Positions 1 through 9,782 of a stretch of DNA of 27,950 bases are shown piece after piece. Under the pieces are notes generated by a model. It did no database searches and was not told the origin of the DNA. It saw nothing but the letters and a program-made list of their open reading frames with translations. The position numbers and the translations under genes are program-made. Position 1 is the first letter of the stretch. Every line of letters begins with the position of its first letter. Source of the DNA: a bacterium (GTDB taxonomy: Bacteria > JACRDZ01 > JAQUKH01); NCBI GenBank assembly GCA_028719205.1, contig JAQUKH010000033.1, forward strand, positions 1 through 27,950. Direction: 5' to 3'.

Positions 1-21
1 GATTTATTTACAAATAAATTA

Positions 22-498
22 TTATCTTGAGATACACAACACTTTATATTTTATAGTTCCGGCAGGAACTTTGATCTCAACGGTATCATTTTTTTTAAGC
101 CCCAGCAAATTATTGCCTATAGGGGAAGAGATGGAAATTTTATTCTCCATAAAATCCGCCTCAAACTCTGAAACAAGGGTATATTCCAATTCCTCGCCTG
201 AATCCAGATCTTTCAGCTTAACAGTCGCGCCTATAAGCACCTCATCATTTGAGATATTTGATTCATCAAGTATTTGCGCGCGCCGGAACTTATCCTGCAG
301 CTCGGAAATTCTATGTTCATTAAAGGCCTGCGCTTCTTTTGCCGCGTCATATTCAGCGTTTTCACTTATGTCTCCATGGTCCCGGGCCACACCAATCGCT
401 TTAGAAAGCTCTCTGCGTTTAATAGTCTGGCAATATTGCAGTTCAGCCCTTAATTTTTCATAACCGTCTTTACTCATATAAATTTTTGCGTTACTCAT
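22..498 (-). CDS. greA: Transcription elongation factor GreA
   Basis: This 158-residue protein has the normal GreA length and two-domain layout. GreA binds in the secondary channel of RNA polymerase and stimulates cleavage of backtracked transcripts. The N-terminal coiled coil begins with MSKDGYEKLRAEL, and the hairpin tip carries GDISENAEYDAAKEAQ, with the acidic D and E residues that the family uses to position the catalytic metal. The C-terminal FKBP-like domain includes PIGNNLLGLKKNDTVEI and ends in KYKVLCI. A strong GAGGGAG site lies 5 nt before the ATG. The gene has its own sigma-70-like promoter at 546-573, although it may also be read from the kinase gene upstream. Identification is secure. 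Confidence 0.96.
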   Translation of the reverse strand: MSNAKIYMSKDGYEKLRAELQYCQTIKRRELSKAIGVARDHGDISENAEYDAAKEAQAFNEHRISELQDKFRRAQILDESNISNDEVLIGATVKLKDLDSGEELEYTLVSEFEADFMENKISISSPIGNNLLGLKKNDTVEIKVPAGTIKYKVLCISR

Positions 499-545
499 CT
501 TTACTCCCTCTGATTAAGATCTTATTTGTTGAATCAAAAGCAAAT

Positions 546-573
546 ATGATACCATATTTTGTTTGTCTTTCAA
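546..573 (-). promoter_or_regulatory. Sigma-70-like promoter of greA
   Basis: On the minus strand TTGAAA (568-573) is separated by 16 nt from TATCAT (546-551), about 50 nt before the greA start codon. It lies in the only sizeable gap between the DUF4404-like gene and greA, which suggests that greA can be transcribed independently. Seen by consensus match only. Confidence 0.55.
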
Positions 574-592
574 ATATTTTTTTAATCATTTT

Positions 593-925
593 TCAGATCC
601 CCATATTTGACAGGATCCTGGCAATAGCATTTACTGTTTCCGTTAATTCAGGATGCGAAACCTCCAGCCCTTCAATAGACGATACCAACCCGTCTAATGA
701 AGCTTTTATAAGATTCGGATTTTTTTCTTTTTTTGTCGCCTCGTGAGCGCTTATTTCAGTAAAATGCGCTATGCTTTGCGCGTCATCTTTGCGGCTTTCA
801 TTAAGGATTGAAACTTCCGCTTTCAGGTCATACAAAAGCCTGAGTAATTCTTTTCTGTTTTCTTCATTAATAGTTTCAGCCCCTTTTATTTTTTCCTCTA
901 TCTTTGAAATCGTAGAATCTATCAT
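593..925 (-). CDS. DUF4404-like small coiled-coil protein
   Basis: This is a 110-residue acidic helical protein with no signal peptide or membrane segment. Its first half is a heptad-rich helix, and it ends in LEVSHPELTETVNAIARILSNMGI-like sequence. The closing 'HP-L-x5-I-x-LSNMGI' pattern is typical of DUF4404, a family of unknown function. I placed the start at the second Met (925), because AGGAAGG lies 8 nt upstream. An earlier in-frame ATG at 949 would add eight residues but has no clear ribosome site. The gene follows the large sensor kinase by 46 nt on the same strand and is probably co-transcribed with it. No function can be assigned. Confidence 0.7.
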   Translation of the reverse strand: MIDSTISKIEEKIKGAETINEENRKELLRLLYDLKAEVSILNESRKDDAQSIAHFTEISAHEATKKEKNPNLIKASLDGLVSSIEGLEVSHPELTETVNAIARILSNMGI

Positions 926-971
926 ATTACCATCCTTCCTTTCGTTCATTAAAACTGTTAAACATCTTAAG

Positions 972-3932
972 CTATGCCTTCGGAAGACTTACTACAACCG
1001 TAGCCCCTTTCCGCAAACCTTCTGAATAAATACTAATTTTCCCATGATACATTTCAACCAGCTCTTTACAAATTGAAAGCCCCAAGCCTGTCCCGTCAGT
1101 CGCGGCATGGTGTTTATAAAATTTATCAAATACCCTGTTTATATCTCTCGCTGATATACCGCAGCCGGTATCTTTAACCTTTATATCGATCATTTTACCC
1201 CTAAGTATACTGATTACAGAAATTTTACCTTTATAAGTAAACTTTATCGCGTTATCCAAAAGATTATTCAATAAGATCCTCAGGTCATTATTGTTAATTT
1301 TAATTTTATCCGCGTTTGGCGGTATAAGTATACTTAATTTCAGATCTTTTGATTTCAAACAGGATTTTATATTTTTCACAGCGTCTTTCATTGTTGTTTT
1401 CAAAGATGCCTTCTTTATCACCCTTTTACTTTTAATCAAGGCCTCTTTTTTCATTTCCATCGAAAATTCATTTAAGATACCATTTATATCCCTGCGCACT
1501 TTTTTGATATTATCTTCCGCTATCCGTTTAGCCTTAATCAGGCTTTCTTTATCTCCTGACTCCATACTATTCTGGATTATTCCCAAAGACATCTCTATCA
1601 TCGAAACCGGAGTTTTTAAACCATGAGAAAGGTCCCGTATCAAATTTTTCTTTGCCTTTTCCACTTTTTTATACTCGCTGATATCCTCAGATATTTCAAT
1701 AAAAGCTTTTGCCTCATTATTTGGATCCAAAACAGGAAAGGTATGTATAATAACCGGCACACGGCTGCCGTCATAGGATAAATATTCTGATTCCGCTTTA
1801 ACTACTTTTTTCGAAGCCATAGTTTTTGTCCCGGGGCAATCAGGACAAACTGAATCGCCATTCGCGCAAATCTTATAACAGAGCATACCTTCCGCCTTCT
1901 CTTTCGGGATACCGGTCCTTCTACAAAATTCACTATTTACCATTACAATTTTATAGTTTTTATCGATCAGGGTTATTCCAAGATTAATATTTTCTATTAA
2001 AGTCCTGTAACGTTCTTCGCTTTCAACAAGGATCTTTTCCATTCTTTTGCGTTCAGTAATATCCCTTATGATCGCCATACTTGCGGGTTTGCCCTCATAT
2101 TCAATTTGATTGGCATTTATCTCAACCAGCGTTTTTCTGCCTCCTTTGGCTAAGATCGCTATCTCATATATATTGGGGATATCATAACCCTTTAGTCTTT
2201 TTCCGTATCTTTCTATCACAATCTTCTTATATTCCGGGGATACATAATTTATAAATGGTTTTCCGATCAATTCCTCTCTTTTAAACCCTGTCATTCTGCA
2301 AACTATTGAATTTAAATATTTGAGAATATTATCCTGCATAATTATTATGCCGTCATTCCCTTTTTCAACCAGATTTGAATACTTCTTTTCGGAAGCTTTC
2401 AGCCTTTCCTCATTTTTCTTGCGCTCGGTAATATCCCTGAAGGACCATACACGCCCGGGAATATTCTTTTCCATCATTAGCGGGGAGGAAAAACGTTCAA
2501 AGATCCGGCCGTCTTTGAAATAAAGCGTGTCCATATCCTCCTTGTCCGTACCATAAAGAAACTTTACCTTCTTAAGAAACGCGTCCGGATCTATCAACTG
2601 TTTCAACACAAAACCCAATAACACATTATCATCTTTGGATTTCATAATAGATTTTGGGATCCTCCAAAGATTTATGAACCGCTGATTCGCGTTAATTACT
2701 TTACCTTTATTGTCAACTGCCAGTATCCCGTCAGCAGTAGATTCCAATACGGCTTGCAACTTAATTTCAATTTGACGAAGATCTTTCTCAGCCTTCTTGC
2801 GTTCGGTAATGTCTTCGATAATGCCTTCTACGCGTATCAGACTGCCATCAAAATCCCTAACTGGTATTACATTAAGATTACCGATAAATGAACTGCCATC
2901 TTTGCGGCGGTAAACATTCTCGAAGGTTCTCAAATCAGGATTTTCTTCCATCAGTTGAAGGATCTCTGTCCGGCGGTTAGGGTCAACAAATAAATCGGCG
3001 GCAACGTTCCTTATGTTCTTAATGACATCCTCGGGTGAGTCGTAGCCGAACATGCGGGCAAACGCGTAATTAACTGAAAGTGCTTTCCCTTCCGGTGTAG
3101 ACTGAAAGATCCCCAGAATCGCATTATCAAATAATCGCCGGTATTTTTCTTCGCTTTCAAAAAGAACCTTTTCTGCCAGCTTGCGTTCAGTAATATCCTG
3201 CACCGTTCCATAAAGACGGACTATACGGCCGGATTTATCCTTTAAGGCTCTACCCTTTGCATTTGTAGTAATTATCTTCCCGTCAGGACGCACCACATCC
3301 AATTCCAGTTCATAAGACGTACCATTAGTAACTGCCACTTGCACAGCTTGCGACAGAAGTCTCCAGCTCTTTTTTGTGTAGCAGGAAGCAAGGCCCCCGG
3401 CATATGTGGGAGGAGGCAATTGCGTATCCCGTCCGACAATTTCATAAAGCTCTTTAGACCATCGCACTTCATCGGTTGCCACGATCCATGACCAACTTCC
3501 AATATGGGCAATTTGCTGGGCTTCATTCAACAATCTCCCGCTTTCCATCAGTGTCTCTTCAGCAAACTTGCGCCCGGTAATATCGTGAATCACCGAAAAC
3601 AAATATGTTTTATTTCTCACAACTATTGGAGTAGTGTGCACCTCAACAGTCCTGAACTCCCCGTTTGCCAAAAGGTGCGGCACTATAAAATATTTTCTCT
3701 CTTCCTTCACGGCCCTTTGCCGTTCAGCGTCAAGCTCTTCAGGCGGAAGCTTGTTAATATCCCCTATCTTCATTGATTTTATCTGCTGTAAGGAATAGCC
3801 GTAAAAACGCAGAGCCGCATCATTGGCATCTATCAGCTGGCCGGTCTCACCGTTCATAAGTAAAAAGACAGCGTCATGCTTTCTGAAAAAGCTCTCAAAA
3901 CTATCTGAGATCATATCAGGACTTTGATCCAT
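972..3932 (-). CDS. Multi-PAS sensor histidine kinase (six PAS domains)
   Basis: This is a 986-residue cytoplasmic kinase without membrane segments. Six PAS/PAC units are visible, at roughly residues 10-125, 130-250, 255-380, 385-505, 510-632 and 635-757; most end in the PAC signature DITERK. The HisKA box is DLSHGLKTPVSM with the phospho-acceptor His770. The ATPase domain (about 870-985) has the N box NNLLDNAIKFT, the G1 box DTGCGIS and the G2 box GTGLGLSI. The sixth PAS carries four cysteines (C685, C689, C696, C699) in a CYKIC...CPDCP arrangement, a possible cofactor or redox site. No receiver domain or adjacent response regulator is present, so it is an orphan kinase. The promoter is at 3977-4004. 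An AAAGGAG site lies 13 nt before the ATG, slightly far, but a stop codon excludes an upstream start. The signal sensed is unknown. Confidence 0.92.
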   Translation of the reverse strand: MDQSPDMISDSFESFFRKHDAVFLLMNGETGQLIDANDAALRFYGYSLQQIKSMKIGDINKLPPEELDAERQRAVKEERKYFIVPHLLANGEFRTVEVHTTPIVVRNKTYLFSVIHDITGRKFAEETLMESGRLLNEAQQIAHIGSWSWIVATDEVRWSKELYEIVGRDTQLPPPTYAGGLASCYTKKSWRLLSQAVQVAVTNGTSYELELDVVRPDGKIITTNAKGRALKDKSGRIVRLYGTVQDITERKLAEKVLFESEEKYRRLFDNAILGIFQSTPEGKALSVNYAFARMFGYDSPEDVIKNIRNVAADLFVDPNRRTEILQLMEENPDLRTFENVYRRKDGSSFIGNLNVIPVRDFDGSLIRVEGIIEDITERKKAEKDLRQIEIKLQAVLESTADGILAVDNKGKVINANQRFINLWRIPKSIMKSKDDNVLLGFVLKQLIDPDAFLKKVKFLYGTDKEDMDTLYFKDGRIFERFSSPLMMEKNIPGRVWSFRDITERKKNEERLKASEKKYSNLVEKGNDGIIIMQDNILKYLNSIVCRMTGFKREELIGKPFINYVSPEYKKIVIERYGKRLKGYDIPNIYEIAILAKGGRKTLVEINANQIEYEGKPASMAIIRDITERKRMEKILVESEERYRTLIENINLGITLIDKNYKIVMVNSEFCRRTGIPKEKAEGMLCYKICANGDSVCPDCPGTKTMASKKVVKAESEYLSYDGSRVPVIIHTFPVLDPNNEAKAFIEISEDISEYKKVEKAKKNLIRDLSHGLKTPVSMIEMSLGIIQNSMESGDKESLIKAKRIAEDNIKKVRRDINGILNEFSMEMKKEALIKSKRVIKKASLKTTMKDAVKNIKSCLKSKDLKLSILIPPNADKIKINNNDLRILLNNLLDNAIKFTYKGKISVISILRGKMIDIKVKDTGCGISARDINRVFDKFYKHHAATDGTGLGLSICKELVEMYHGKISIYSEGLRKGATVVVSLPKA

Positions 3933-3976
3933 AAGAATTTAGAAACTCCTTTTTTCTTAATTTTGCTTATCTGTAA

Positions 3977-4004
3977 ATTTTACTACTAATATTTTATATG
4001 TCAA
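3977..4004 (-). promoter_or_regulatory. Sigma-70-like promoter of the six-PAS kinase
   Basis: On the minus strand a perfect TTGACA (3999-4004) and TAAAAT (3977-3982) are spaced 16 nt apart. This predicts a leader of about 40 nt before the kinase ATG at 3932. The divergent ABC-F promoter lies just 24 nt away, so the two promoters are back to back. Confidence 0.65.
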
Positions 4005-4027
4005 ACGCTAAATTTTTGATAATTATC

Positions 4028-4056
4028 TTGTTTTTTGTTGAAAACAACTGTATAAT
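4028..4056 (+). promoter_or_regulatory. Sigma-70-like promoter of the ABC-F gene
   Basis: TTGTTT (4028-4033) and a perfect TATAAT (4051-4056) are separated by 17 nt. A small inverted repeat, GTTG-AAAA-CAAC (4037-4048), lies in the spacer and could be an operator, though it is short. The predicted start is about 30 nt before the ABC-F ATG. Confidence 0.65.
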
Positions 4057-4095
4057 ATGGGCTCTTTTTTTGTTTACATTTTGTGAAGGGATAAA

Positions 4096-5925
4096 ATGAT
4101 AAAAGTTGTAAATGTATCTAAAACTTATGGGAAGCAGGTTTTATTTGAGAACCTGACTTTTAATGTCAACAGCCGTGAAAAGATCGGCCTGGTCGGCAGG
4201 AACGGATTTGGAAAATCAACCATATTCCAGATGATCATTGGAAATAATGAGCCTGATACCGGTGATATTCTGATCCCGAAACATTATAAAATAGGTTACC
4301 TTGAACAGCATATAAAATTCACACAGCCGACTATTCTTCAGGAAGGATGTCTTGGGCTTCCGGAGAATGAACAGCATGATGAATGGAAGGTTAAAAAAAT
4401 ACTTACAGGGCTGGGATTTACTGAAGACGATATGTATAAAGACCCCTCCACCTTTTCAGGCGGGTATCAAATCAGGTTAAACCTCACTAAAGTACTCGTA
4501 TCCAAACCTAACCTGCTTCTTTTGGATGAACCTAATAATTATCTTGATATCGTCGCCATCAGATGGCTCGAAGGATTTTTAAAATCGTGGGACGGTGAAA
4601 TAATACTTATTACGCACGACAGAAATTTTATGGATTCTATTTCGACTCATACCTTGATGATCCACCGCCAGAAGGCCCGGAAGGTAGCCGGCGACACTGA
4701 AAAGCTCTATAATCAGATCGCTCAGGAAGAAACCATACACGAAAAAACCCGCATGAATGACCAGAAAAAGAGGGATCAGACTGAACTTTTTATCCGCAGG
4801 TTCAAGGCAAAGGCAAGTTTTGGAAGCCTTGTGCAGTCAAGGATAAAATCGCTTGAAAGACAGGTAAAACTGGAAAAACTGGACAAGGTCGCGACGCTGG
4901 AATTTTCATTCAATTCCGCTCCTTTCCTCGCGGCATCAATGATGTCTTTGAAAAATATAAATTTCTCATACGGCAAAGATGAACCAAACCTCATCAATGA
5001 TTTTTCATTACATATCGGAAAAAATGACAGGATCTGCATTATCGGAAAGAACGGAAAAGGCAAATCTACATTAATGAGAATAATGGCGGGCAAACTTCCC
5101 CCCACGTCAGGAAGTATAACAACACATCCCTCCCTTAAAATAGGTTACTACGCCCAGACAAATGTGGCTGAATTAAATGAACATAAAATGGTTTATGAAG
5201 AAATAATGAGCGCGAATCCGAAATGCCTTCCTGAACAGGCGCGTACTATCAGCGGAACGCTTATGTTCAGCGGAGACATGGCTTTAAAGAAAGTGTCCGT
5301 GCTCTCAGGCGGTGAAAAAAGCAGGGTATTGCTCGGAAAGATCCTCGTGCAGGAATCGCATTTACTCCTTCTGGATGAACCTACGAACCATCTCGACATG
5401 GAATCCTGTGAATCACTGCTTGACGCTGTAAATGAATTTGACGGCTCTATTGTTATGGTTACACATGATGAAATGTACCTTCATACGATCGCGACACGCC
5501 TTGTAATTTTCGACAGAGATAAGATCACGCTTTTTGAAGGAACATATCAGGATTTCCTTGATAATATAGGATGGGAAGATGACGCGAAAACATCAGAAGT
5601 CAGTTTGAAATCCGTAAAAAAAGACAGATCTGCCGACACGAAAACAGAAAAAAGATTAAAAGCGGAACTCTTGCAGGAAAAATCAAGAACCTTAAAACCT
5701 ATGGAAACAGAAATAAAAAAACTTGAAAACGAAATAATGGCCCTCGAAGCGGAAAAGATGAAAAATATTGAATTACTGGCAAAAGCTTCCGCGGATCGTA
5801 ATATCCCGTTACTGACAGAACTATCTCAGAGGAATAGCCTTGTAGGAACACAAATAGAATCACTCTTCTCTAAACTTGAAGTTGTTTCAAATAAATACGC
5901 GATAGAATCCAAGAAATTTAATTGA
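4096..5925 (+). CDS. ABC-F family ATPase (ribosome-associated type)
   Basis: This 609-residue protein has two ABC domains in tandem and no membrane segments, as in ABC-F proteins, which act on the ribosome rather than in transport. Domain 1 has Walker [10 protein letters not shown] (34-42), signature [11 protein letters not shown], and Walker [13 protein letters not shown] (140-151). Domain 2 has Walker [10 protein letters not shown] (317-325), signature [13 protein letters not shown], and Walker [13 protein letters not shown] (about 423-434). Between them is the charged ABC-F linker with [22 protein letters not shown]-type sequence, the family hallmark. A lysine/glutamate-rich coiled coil fills the last 80 or so residues, as in Uup-like members. 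AAGGG lies 5 nt before the ATG. It could serve in translation rescue or antibiotic protection; sequence alone does not say which. Its stop is 6 nt from the end of the convergent chemotaxis operon. Confidence 0.93.
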   Translation: MIKVVNVSKTYGKQVLFENLTFNVNSREKIGLVGRNGFGKSTIFQMIIGNNEPDTGDILIPKHYKIGYLEQHIKFTQPTILQEGCLGLPENEQHDEWKVKKILTGLGFTEDDMYKDPSTFSGGYQIRLNLTKVLVSKPNLLLLDEPNNYLDIVAIRWLEGFLKSWDGEIILITHDRNFMDSISTHTLMIHRQKARKVAGDTEKLYNQIAQEETIHEKTRMNDQKKRDQTELFIRRFKAKASFGSLVQSRIKSLERQVKLEKLDKVATLEFSFNSAPFLAASMMSLKNINFSYGKDEPNLINDFSLHIGKNDRICIIGKNGKGKSTLMRIMAGKLPPTSGSITTHPSLKIGYYAQTNVAELNEHKMVYEEIMSANPKCLPEQARTISGTLMFSGDMALKKVSVLSGGEKSRVLLGKILVQESHLLLLDEPTNHLDMESCESLLDAVNEFDGSIVMVTHDEMYLHTIATRLVIFDRDKITLFEGTYQDFLDNIGWEDDAKTSEVSLKSVKKDRSADTKTEKRLKAELLQEKSRTLKPMETEIKKLENEIMALEAEKMKNIELLAKASADRNIPLLTELSQRNSLVGTQIESLFSKLEVVSNKYAIESKKFN

Positions 5926-5931
5926 AAGGGT

Positions 5932-6309
5932 TCAAAATTTTGCCCCCCTGTTCAATACTTCCTTTACCTTTTCAACCACTTCTTTTGACTTGAAAGGAAG
6001 GCTTATATAACCATCTGCACCGGTATCCTGTACAATTTTTATCAGGCGGTTTTTTTCGATCGCGGAAACAAAAATTATCGGGATTTTCTTGAAATCCACA
6101 TCATTTTTTAATATATTGTAAACTTCGGCTCCGTTAATATCGGGCAGGTTATAATCTAATAAAATAAGCTGGTATTGATTGCTCTTTGCCTTGTTAACTC
6201 CATCCTTGCCTGTCTCTACGCACTCCACTGAATAACCGGCTTCACTGAGCCTTATTTCAAATACCATATTTAACGAAGAATTGTCTTCAATTACTAATAT
6301 TTTTTCCAT
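5932..6309 (-). CDS. Single-domain response regulator (CheY-like)
   Basis: This is a 125-residue receiver domain with no output domain. The acidic pocket is E8/D9, the phospho-acceptor is D52 in ILLDYNLPDING, the switch Ser is S82 in FVSAIE, and the conserved Lys is K107 in LPFKSKE. It is the last gene of the chemotaxis operon, 14 nt after cheR, with GGGGAGG 6 nt before the ATG. Its position beside the GAF/PAS kinase suggests that it may be that kinase's partner, or a second CheY. It differs from the other CheY in the operon (D57; more CheY-like MDIIMPEMGG). Confidence 0.9.
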   Translation of the reverse strand: MEKILVIEDNSSLNMVFEIRLSEAGYSVECVETGKDGVNKAKSNQYQLILLDYNLPDINGAEVYNILKNDVDFKKIPIIFVSAIEKNRLIKIVQDTGADGYISLPFKSKEVVEKVKEVLNRGAKF

Positions 6310-6323
6310 ATCCGGCCTCCCCG

Positions 6324-7226
6324 CTATTCAAGCATTTCTTTCACAAGCTTATCAATATCACATTGCGACAATGTGGAACCGCTTTCCGGTTTCAAAGATC
6401 CTGTTTCCGGCCGCCTGTAAACGCGGAGACGGTTATCCACAGTTTCAAAAACATCCGCAGCGGACCCTACAAGAGACTCGACCATTCCAAGGACCAAAAA
6501 ACCGCCGGGATTAAGACATTCATAAAGTTTAAGCAATACTTCCTCCTGCAGTTGTTTATTAAAATAGATCAAAAGGTTTCTGCAAAGAATTATATCGCAT
6601 AGCAGGAAAGGCGTATCAGTTATAATATTGTTGTACCTGAATTTTACTAAATTTCTTACATAGCTTTTTAATTTGTATTCATCTTCGCCTATTTTTTCAA
6701 AATATTCATCTAAAAGTTTTTTGCTGACCGCTTTTAATCTGTTTTTGGAATAAACCATATTCTTAGCCTCTTCTAAAGCATCTCTGTCAATATCCGTTCC
6801 GACTATATTCAATAAAAATTTTTTTCTCGCGTCACCCAATTTCTCAAGCAGAAGGATTGCCAGTGAATACGGCTCGTCTCCGCTTGAACACCCGCAGCTT
6901 AACGCGCGAATGATCTTGTGCTGATTAATACTTTTGGAAAATATTACCCGGGGAATTACTATTTTATCTATCGCGTTAAAACTTTCCGGATTCCTGAAAA
7001 ATTCCGTTACATTTATTGTTAAGGCATTGATCAACTCTTTATACTCTGCCGGATTAGTTTGTAATATTTTTATATAATCATCATATGAATCCGTTTTATA
7101 CCTGTCCATACGCGTGTTTATTCTTCTTAAAATAGAGGTTTCCCTATACTGGCTAAAATCAAGCCCTTTTTCATCATGCAGTTTTGTCAGTAAACGCATT
7201 ATCGCGGGATTATCTATTATTTTCAT
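6324..7226 (-). CDS. cheR: Chemotaxis protein methyltransferase CheR (first copy, distal)
   Basis: This 300-residue S-adenosylmethionine-dependent methyltransferase adds methyl groups to receptor glutamates. The N-terminal helical domain has [19 protein letters not shown]. The SAM-binding loop is [13 protein letters not shown], followed by [13 protein letters not shown] and the [15 protein letters not shown] and [11 protein letters not shown] motifs of the catalytic domain. The start overlaps the end of the upstream kinase gene by 17 nt and has no clear Shine-Dalgarno site, so translation is probably coupled. The C-terminal tail of about 25 residues beyond the fold is polar and variable. A second cheR lies near the front of the same operon, so the two may serve different receptors. 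Confidence 0.95.
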   Translation of the reverse strand: MKIIDNPAIMRLLTKLHDEKGLDFSQYRETSILRRINTRMDRYKTDSYDDYIKILQTNPAEYKELINALTINVTEFFRNPESFNAIDKIVIPRVIFSKSINQHKIIRALSCGCSSGDEPYSLAILLLEKLGDARKKFLLNIVGTDIDRDALEEAKNMVYSKNRLKAVSKKLLDEYFEKIGEDEYKLKSYVRNLVKFRYNNIITDTPFLLCDIILCRNLLIYFNKQLQEEVLLKLYECLNPGGFLVLGMVESLVGSAADVFETVDNRLRVYRRPETGSLKPESGSTLSQCDIDKLVKEMLE

Positions 7227-9171
7227 TTTTTAGTTTATTTAATAACTCCTCGGCGGCAGTGCCATCCTGAGGGTATGCTTTTATTTTATAATCAAACTTT
7301 ATTTTTGACGAGTCCATGATCCTTTCAGCAAGCTTAATGCCGTTTTCTCCGCTGCTTTCCGCTATGATGATAATAGCTCTATTATGATAAACCAACACAA
7401 GATCATCTTTCCTTCTCATACTGTTTTTACACTGCTTTTCCAGATAGTCAATGTGGCTTTTATTTTCCTCTGTTAATTCCTTTCCATAGCCCGGATCAAT
7501 TAATATTAAAGAAAGATCTGTCCCTTCTTTTTTAACTCTGTCTATTTCCTGCTGGATCAGATCAATGTATGCTGAATTTTCATTAAATATCGGAATTGTA
7601 AACAAAAAAGCCGAGCCCTTTCCCAATTCTGACTCGATCCAGATCTTCCCTCCGTGTTTTTCAACAAGTTCCCTTGATATTACCAATCCTAATCCGGTAC
7701 CACCTGATCTATGTTTGGATCCCGCTTCCAATTGACTAAATTTTTTAAAAAGCTTTTTCTGGTCTTCATCTGAAATACCCAAGCCTGTGTCTTTGACAGA
7801 AATTACCACAAAATTTCCTGAAATATTACAGTTCACAATAATATTCCCACCGGGGGGAGTGAACTTCATCGAATTTCCGATCAAATTCGTAAGTATTTGT
7901 ATTATCTTATCGGGATCAGCAAAAATAGAAGGCAGACCATCGGGAATATTATTTATTATTCCTATCTTGCTATTTCTAGCTAAAAGTTCAAAACTTGCCA
8001 TTACCTGATTAACGATTTGCGAGATCATAACCGGAGCGCGTTTTAACTTGATCTTTCCTGACTCGATCTTTGACAGGTTCAAAAGGTCATTTACGATCCG
8101 TGCTAATCTGTCCGAGTCGTTAATCGCCGTGTTAAGGCACTTGATCTGTTTTTCGTTTACCGGCCCCACAGCGCCATCCATAATAATTGAAATTATCTCC
8201 CTTATAGAGGTCAAAGGCGTCCTTAGTTCATGGCTTACAGCATTCACGAAGTCGGATTTCATCTGTTCAATTTCTTTTTCTCTTGTAATATCAGTAAGAA
8301 GTGTCGCCCTTCCCATAAATATATTATCGGGGCCGAATATCGGGGTAGATCCTATATGAACTATTCTCTTTTTGGGTGCTCCGATATTAATGATCTTCTC
8401 ATTGTATTCATTTTTATTCGCTTCCAGCGACAAATCTTTCAGCATAACATCTATCGCAAATTTATTTTCCAGATTTCTGTGTAAATCAAGCATATTTAAA
8501 GCGGCATCATTGATAGTAATAATATTTTCCCAGTTATCCGTTATTATCAGGCCTTCTTTCATCCCGCCGACGATCGCTTCTATTCTTCTTTTTTCCTCTT
8601 CAACTTTCTTCTTTTCCCTTTCCAATAAATGTGATTGTTCTATAACCATATTCCGGTCCAGTAAACTGCGTAATCCCAAAGCAAGCTGGTTACAAAATAT
8701 TTCCAGAATATTCAACTTGAACCTTACAAAAGCATCTTTATGAGAACTGCCGACAGTTATATATCCAAGCGTTTTGTCTTTTACTTCTAACGGAAAAATA
8801 TAAAAAGAATTGAGAGACTTCAAAGATCCTTTTCTATTATCTATCGGGTCTTCCTCGATATATGTATTCAATTCCTGCCAGACTATTGAATTTGAATTTG
8901 CCCATTTCCGGATCTCCTGCTTAACTTTTTCTTTAAAAAGATCAAAAACAGGACTATTTAAATCTATAACTGAACTATAATTTATTAAAGCATGATCACT
9001 ATAAACCAATGCTAACGAGCAAAATTCACAATTCACTAAAAAGGGTATATTAATAATTGCCCATTTGATCAAAGGTTCCGGGCCATCCAGTGATAAGGCA
9101 AGATTATTTATTTCATTTAATACATCAGTTACTACTCTTTCCTTCTGCATTTGTACCAACCCCCATTGCAT
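7210..9171 (-). CDS. GAF-PAS histidine kinase with degenerate C-terminal GGDEF-like domain
   Basis: This 653-residue soluble kinase has, in order, a GAF-like region (about 20-170), a charged coiled coil (175-200), a PAS domain (195-300), HisKA with SHELRTP (His314), an ATPase domain with N box [10 protein letters not shown]1 DTGLGIS and G2 GTGLGLVIS, and an unusual tail (535-648). The tail follows the GGDEF fold: LSLILIDP matches the first catalytic strand, and [13 protein letters not shown] matches the usual end. However, HNRAI (596-600) occupies the GGDEF position, so it cannot be a cyclase. Five residues earlier RKDD (587-590) fits the RxxD inhibitory c-di-GMP site. Met8 (9150) has a better upstream GGGGG than Met1, and either start overlaps cheC. 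It sits between cheC and cheR, so it probably feeds the chemotaxis pathway. Confidence 0.88.
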   Translation of the reverse strand: MQWGLVQMQKERVVTDVLNEINNLALSLDGPEPLIKWAIINIPFLVNCEFCSLALVYSDHALINYSSVIDLNSPVFDLFKEKVKQEIRKWANSNSIVWQELNTYIEEDPIDNRKGSLKSLNSFYIFPLEVKDKTLGYITVGSSHKDAFVRFKLNILEIFCNQLALGLRSLLDRNMVIEQSHLLEREKKKVEEEKRRIEAIVGGMKEGLIITDNWENIITINDAALNMLDLHRNLENKFAIDVMLKDLSLEANKNEYNEKIINIGAPKKRIVHIGSTPIFGPDNIFMGRATLLTDITREKEIEQMKSDFVNAVSHELRTPLTSIREIISIIMDGAVGPVNEKQIKCLNTAINDSDRLARIVNDLLNLSKIESGKIKLKRAPVMISQIVNQVMASFELLARNSKIGIINNIPDGLPSIFADPDKIIQILTNLIGNSMKFTPPGGNIIVNCNISGNFVVISVKDTGLGISDEDQKKLFKKFSQLEAGSKHRSGGTGLGLVISRELVEKHGGKIWIESELGKGSAFLFTIPIFNENSAYIDLIQQEIDRVKKEGTDLSLILIDPGYGKELTEENKSHIDYLEKQCKNSMRRKDDLVLVYHNRAIIIIAESSGENGIKLAERIMDSSKIKFDYKIKAYPQDGTAAEELLNKLKNENNR

Positions 9172-9757
9172 TTAATATTTTCCCCAAAGACAACATATCC
9201 GGTATAAAAAAGAAATTAGCTAATATCTTTTCATCAACAACAGTAAACTCTGTTTCAACAAGGATAACATGATCCGCTTCCTTGCTTGTTTCGATCAGTA
9301 TATTGTCAATTATCGCGCCGGCCATATCTTCAGCTAAAGCAGGCGATGATACCAAAAACTTCATTTTCAAAAGTTTGGCCATGGCGCTCAGATAAGCACC
9401 TGAAATTATTGTCATTGTTTCTTTTAAGGCGGATTGTTCCATATCACTTAAAACATTGGTTTGTTTAACCCGGCCCAGCAATAAACCCACTAATTTGCAG
9501 GCATCTTTCTTAAAAAAAGGAAACAGGATCACACCTGTGGCGTCACCCAGCAGTTGTAAATATATTGCTATTACAAGCGCCTCAGCATCGCCAAAAAGCT
9601 CAACTGCCTTTTCAATAGTGGAAAAATTTACCTTAGGAACCTCAATATTGATCTTTTTATTCAGCATCTGCGATAAAGCGGTAGCGGCATTACCCGCGCC
9701 TATGCTGACTATTTCTCTTAAAGCATCTTTTTGATCCTGATTCAACTCATTTTCCAT
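9125..9757 (-). CDS. CheC-like protein lacking both catalytic asparagines
   Basis: This is a 210-residue CheC-family protein. CheC phosphatases use two E-x2-N pairs to hydrolyse CheY-phosphate and also bind CheD. Here the first site reads [16 protein letters not shown], with E15 kept but S18 in place of Asn. The second reads [16 protein letters not shown], with E113 kept but T116 in place of Asn. The fold is otherwise well conserved, including VETEF near the C-terminus. The protein therefore probably has little CheY phosphatase activity and may act as a binding partner, for example of CheD. AAAGGAGA lies 6 nt before the ATG. It is immediately downstream of an intact cheC paralogue. The phosphatase-dead reading is an inference from known active-site residues. 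Confidence 0.9.
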   Translation of the reverse strand: MENELNQDQKDALREIVSIGAGNAATALSQMLNKKINIEVPKVNFSTIEKAVELFGDAEALVIAIYLQLLGDATGVILFPFFKKDACKLVGLLLGRVKQTNVLSDMEQSALKETMTIISGAYLSAMAKLLKMKFLVSSPALAEDMAGAIIDNILIETSKEADHVILVETEFTVVDEKILANFFFIPDMLSLGKILNAMGVGTNAEGKSSN

Positions 9758-9782
9758 GGCAGATCTCCTTTAGCCTTAATAA

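Noticed and set aside
1-22. AT-only inverted repeat (8-bp arms) after the greA stop, as a terminator.
   Set aside because: It has no GC pairs and no clear T-run, and it is cut by the window edge.
5926-5948. TTGAA-AGGG-TTCAA hairpin between the converging ABC-F and response-regulator genes, as a shared terminator.
   Set aside because: The stem is only 5 bp and AT-rich, and it lacks a proper T-run on either strand.
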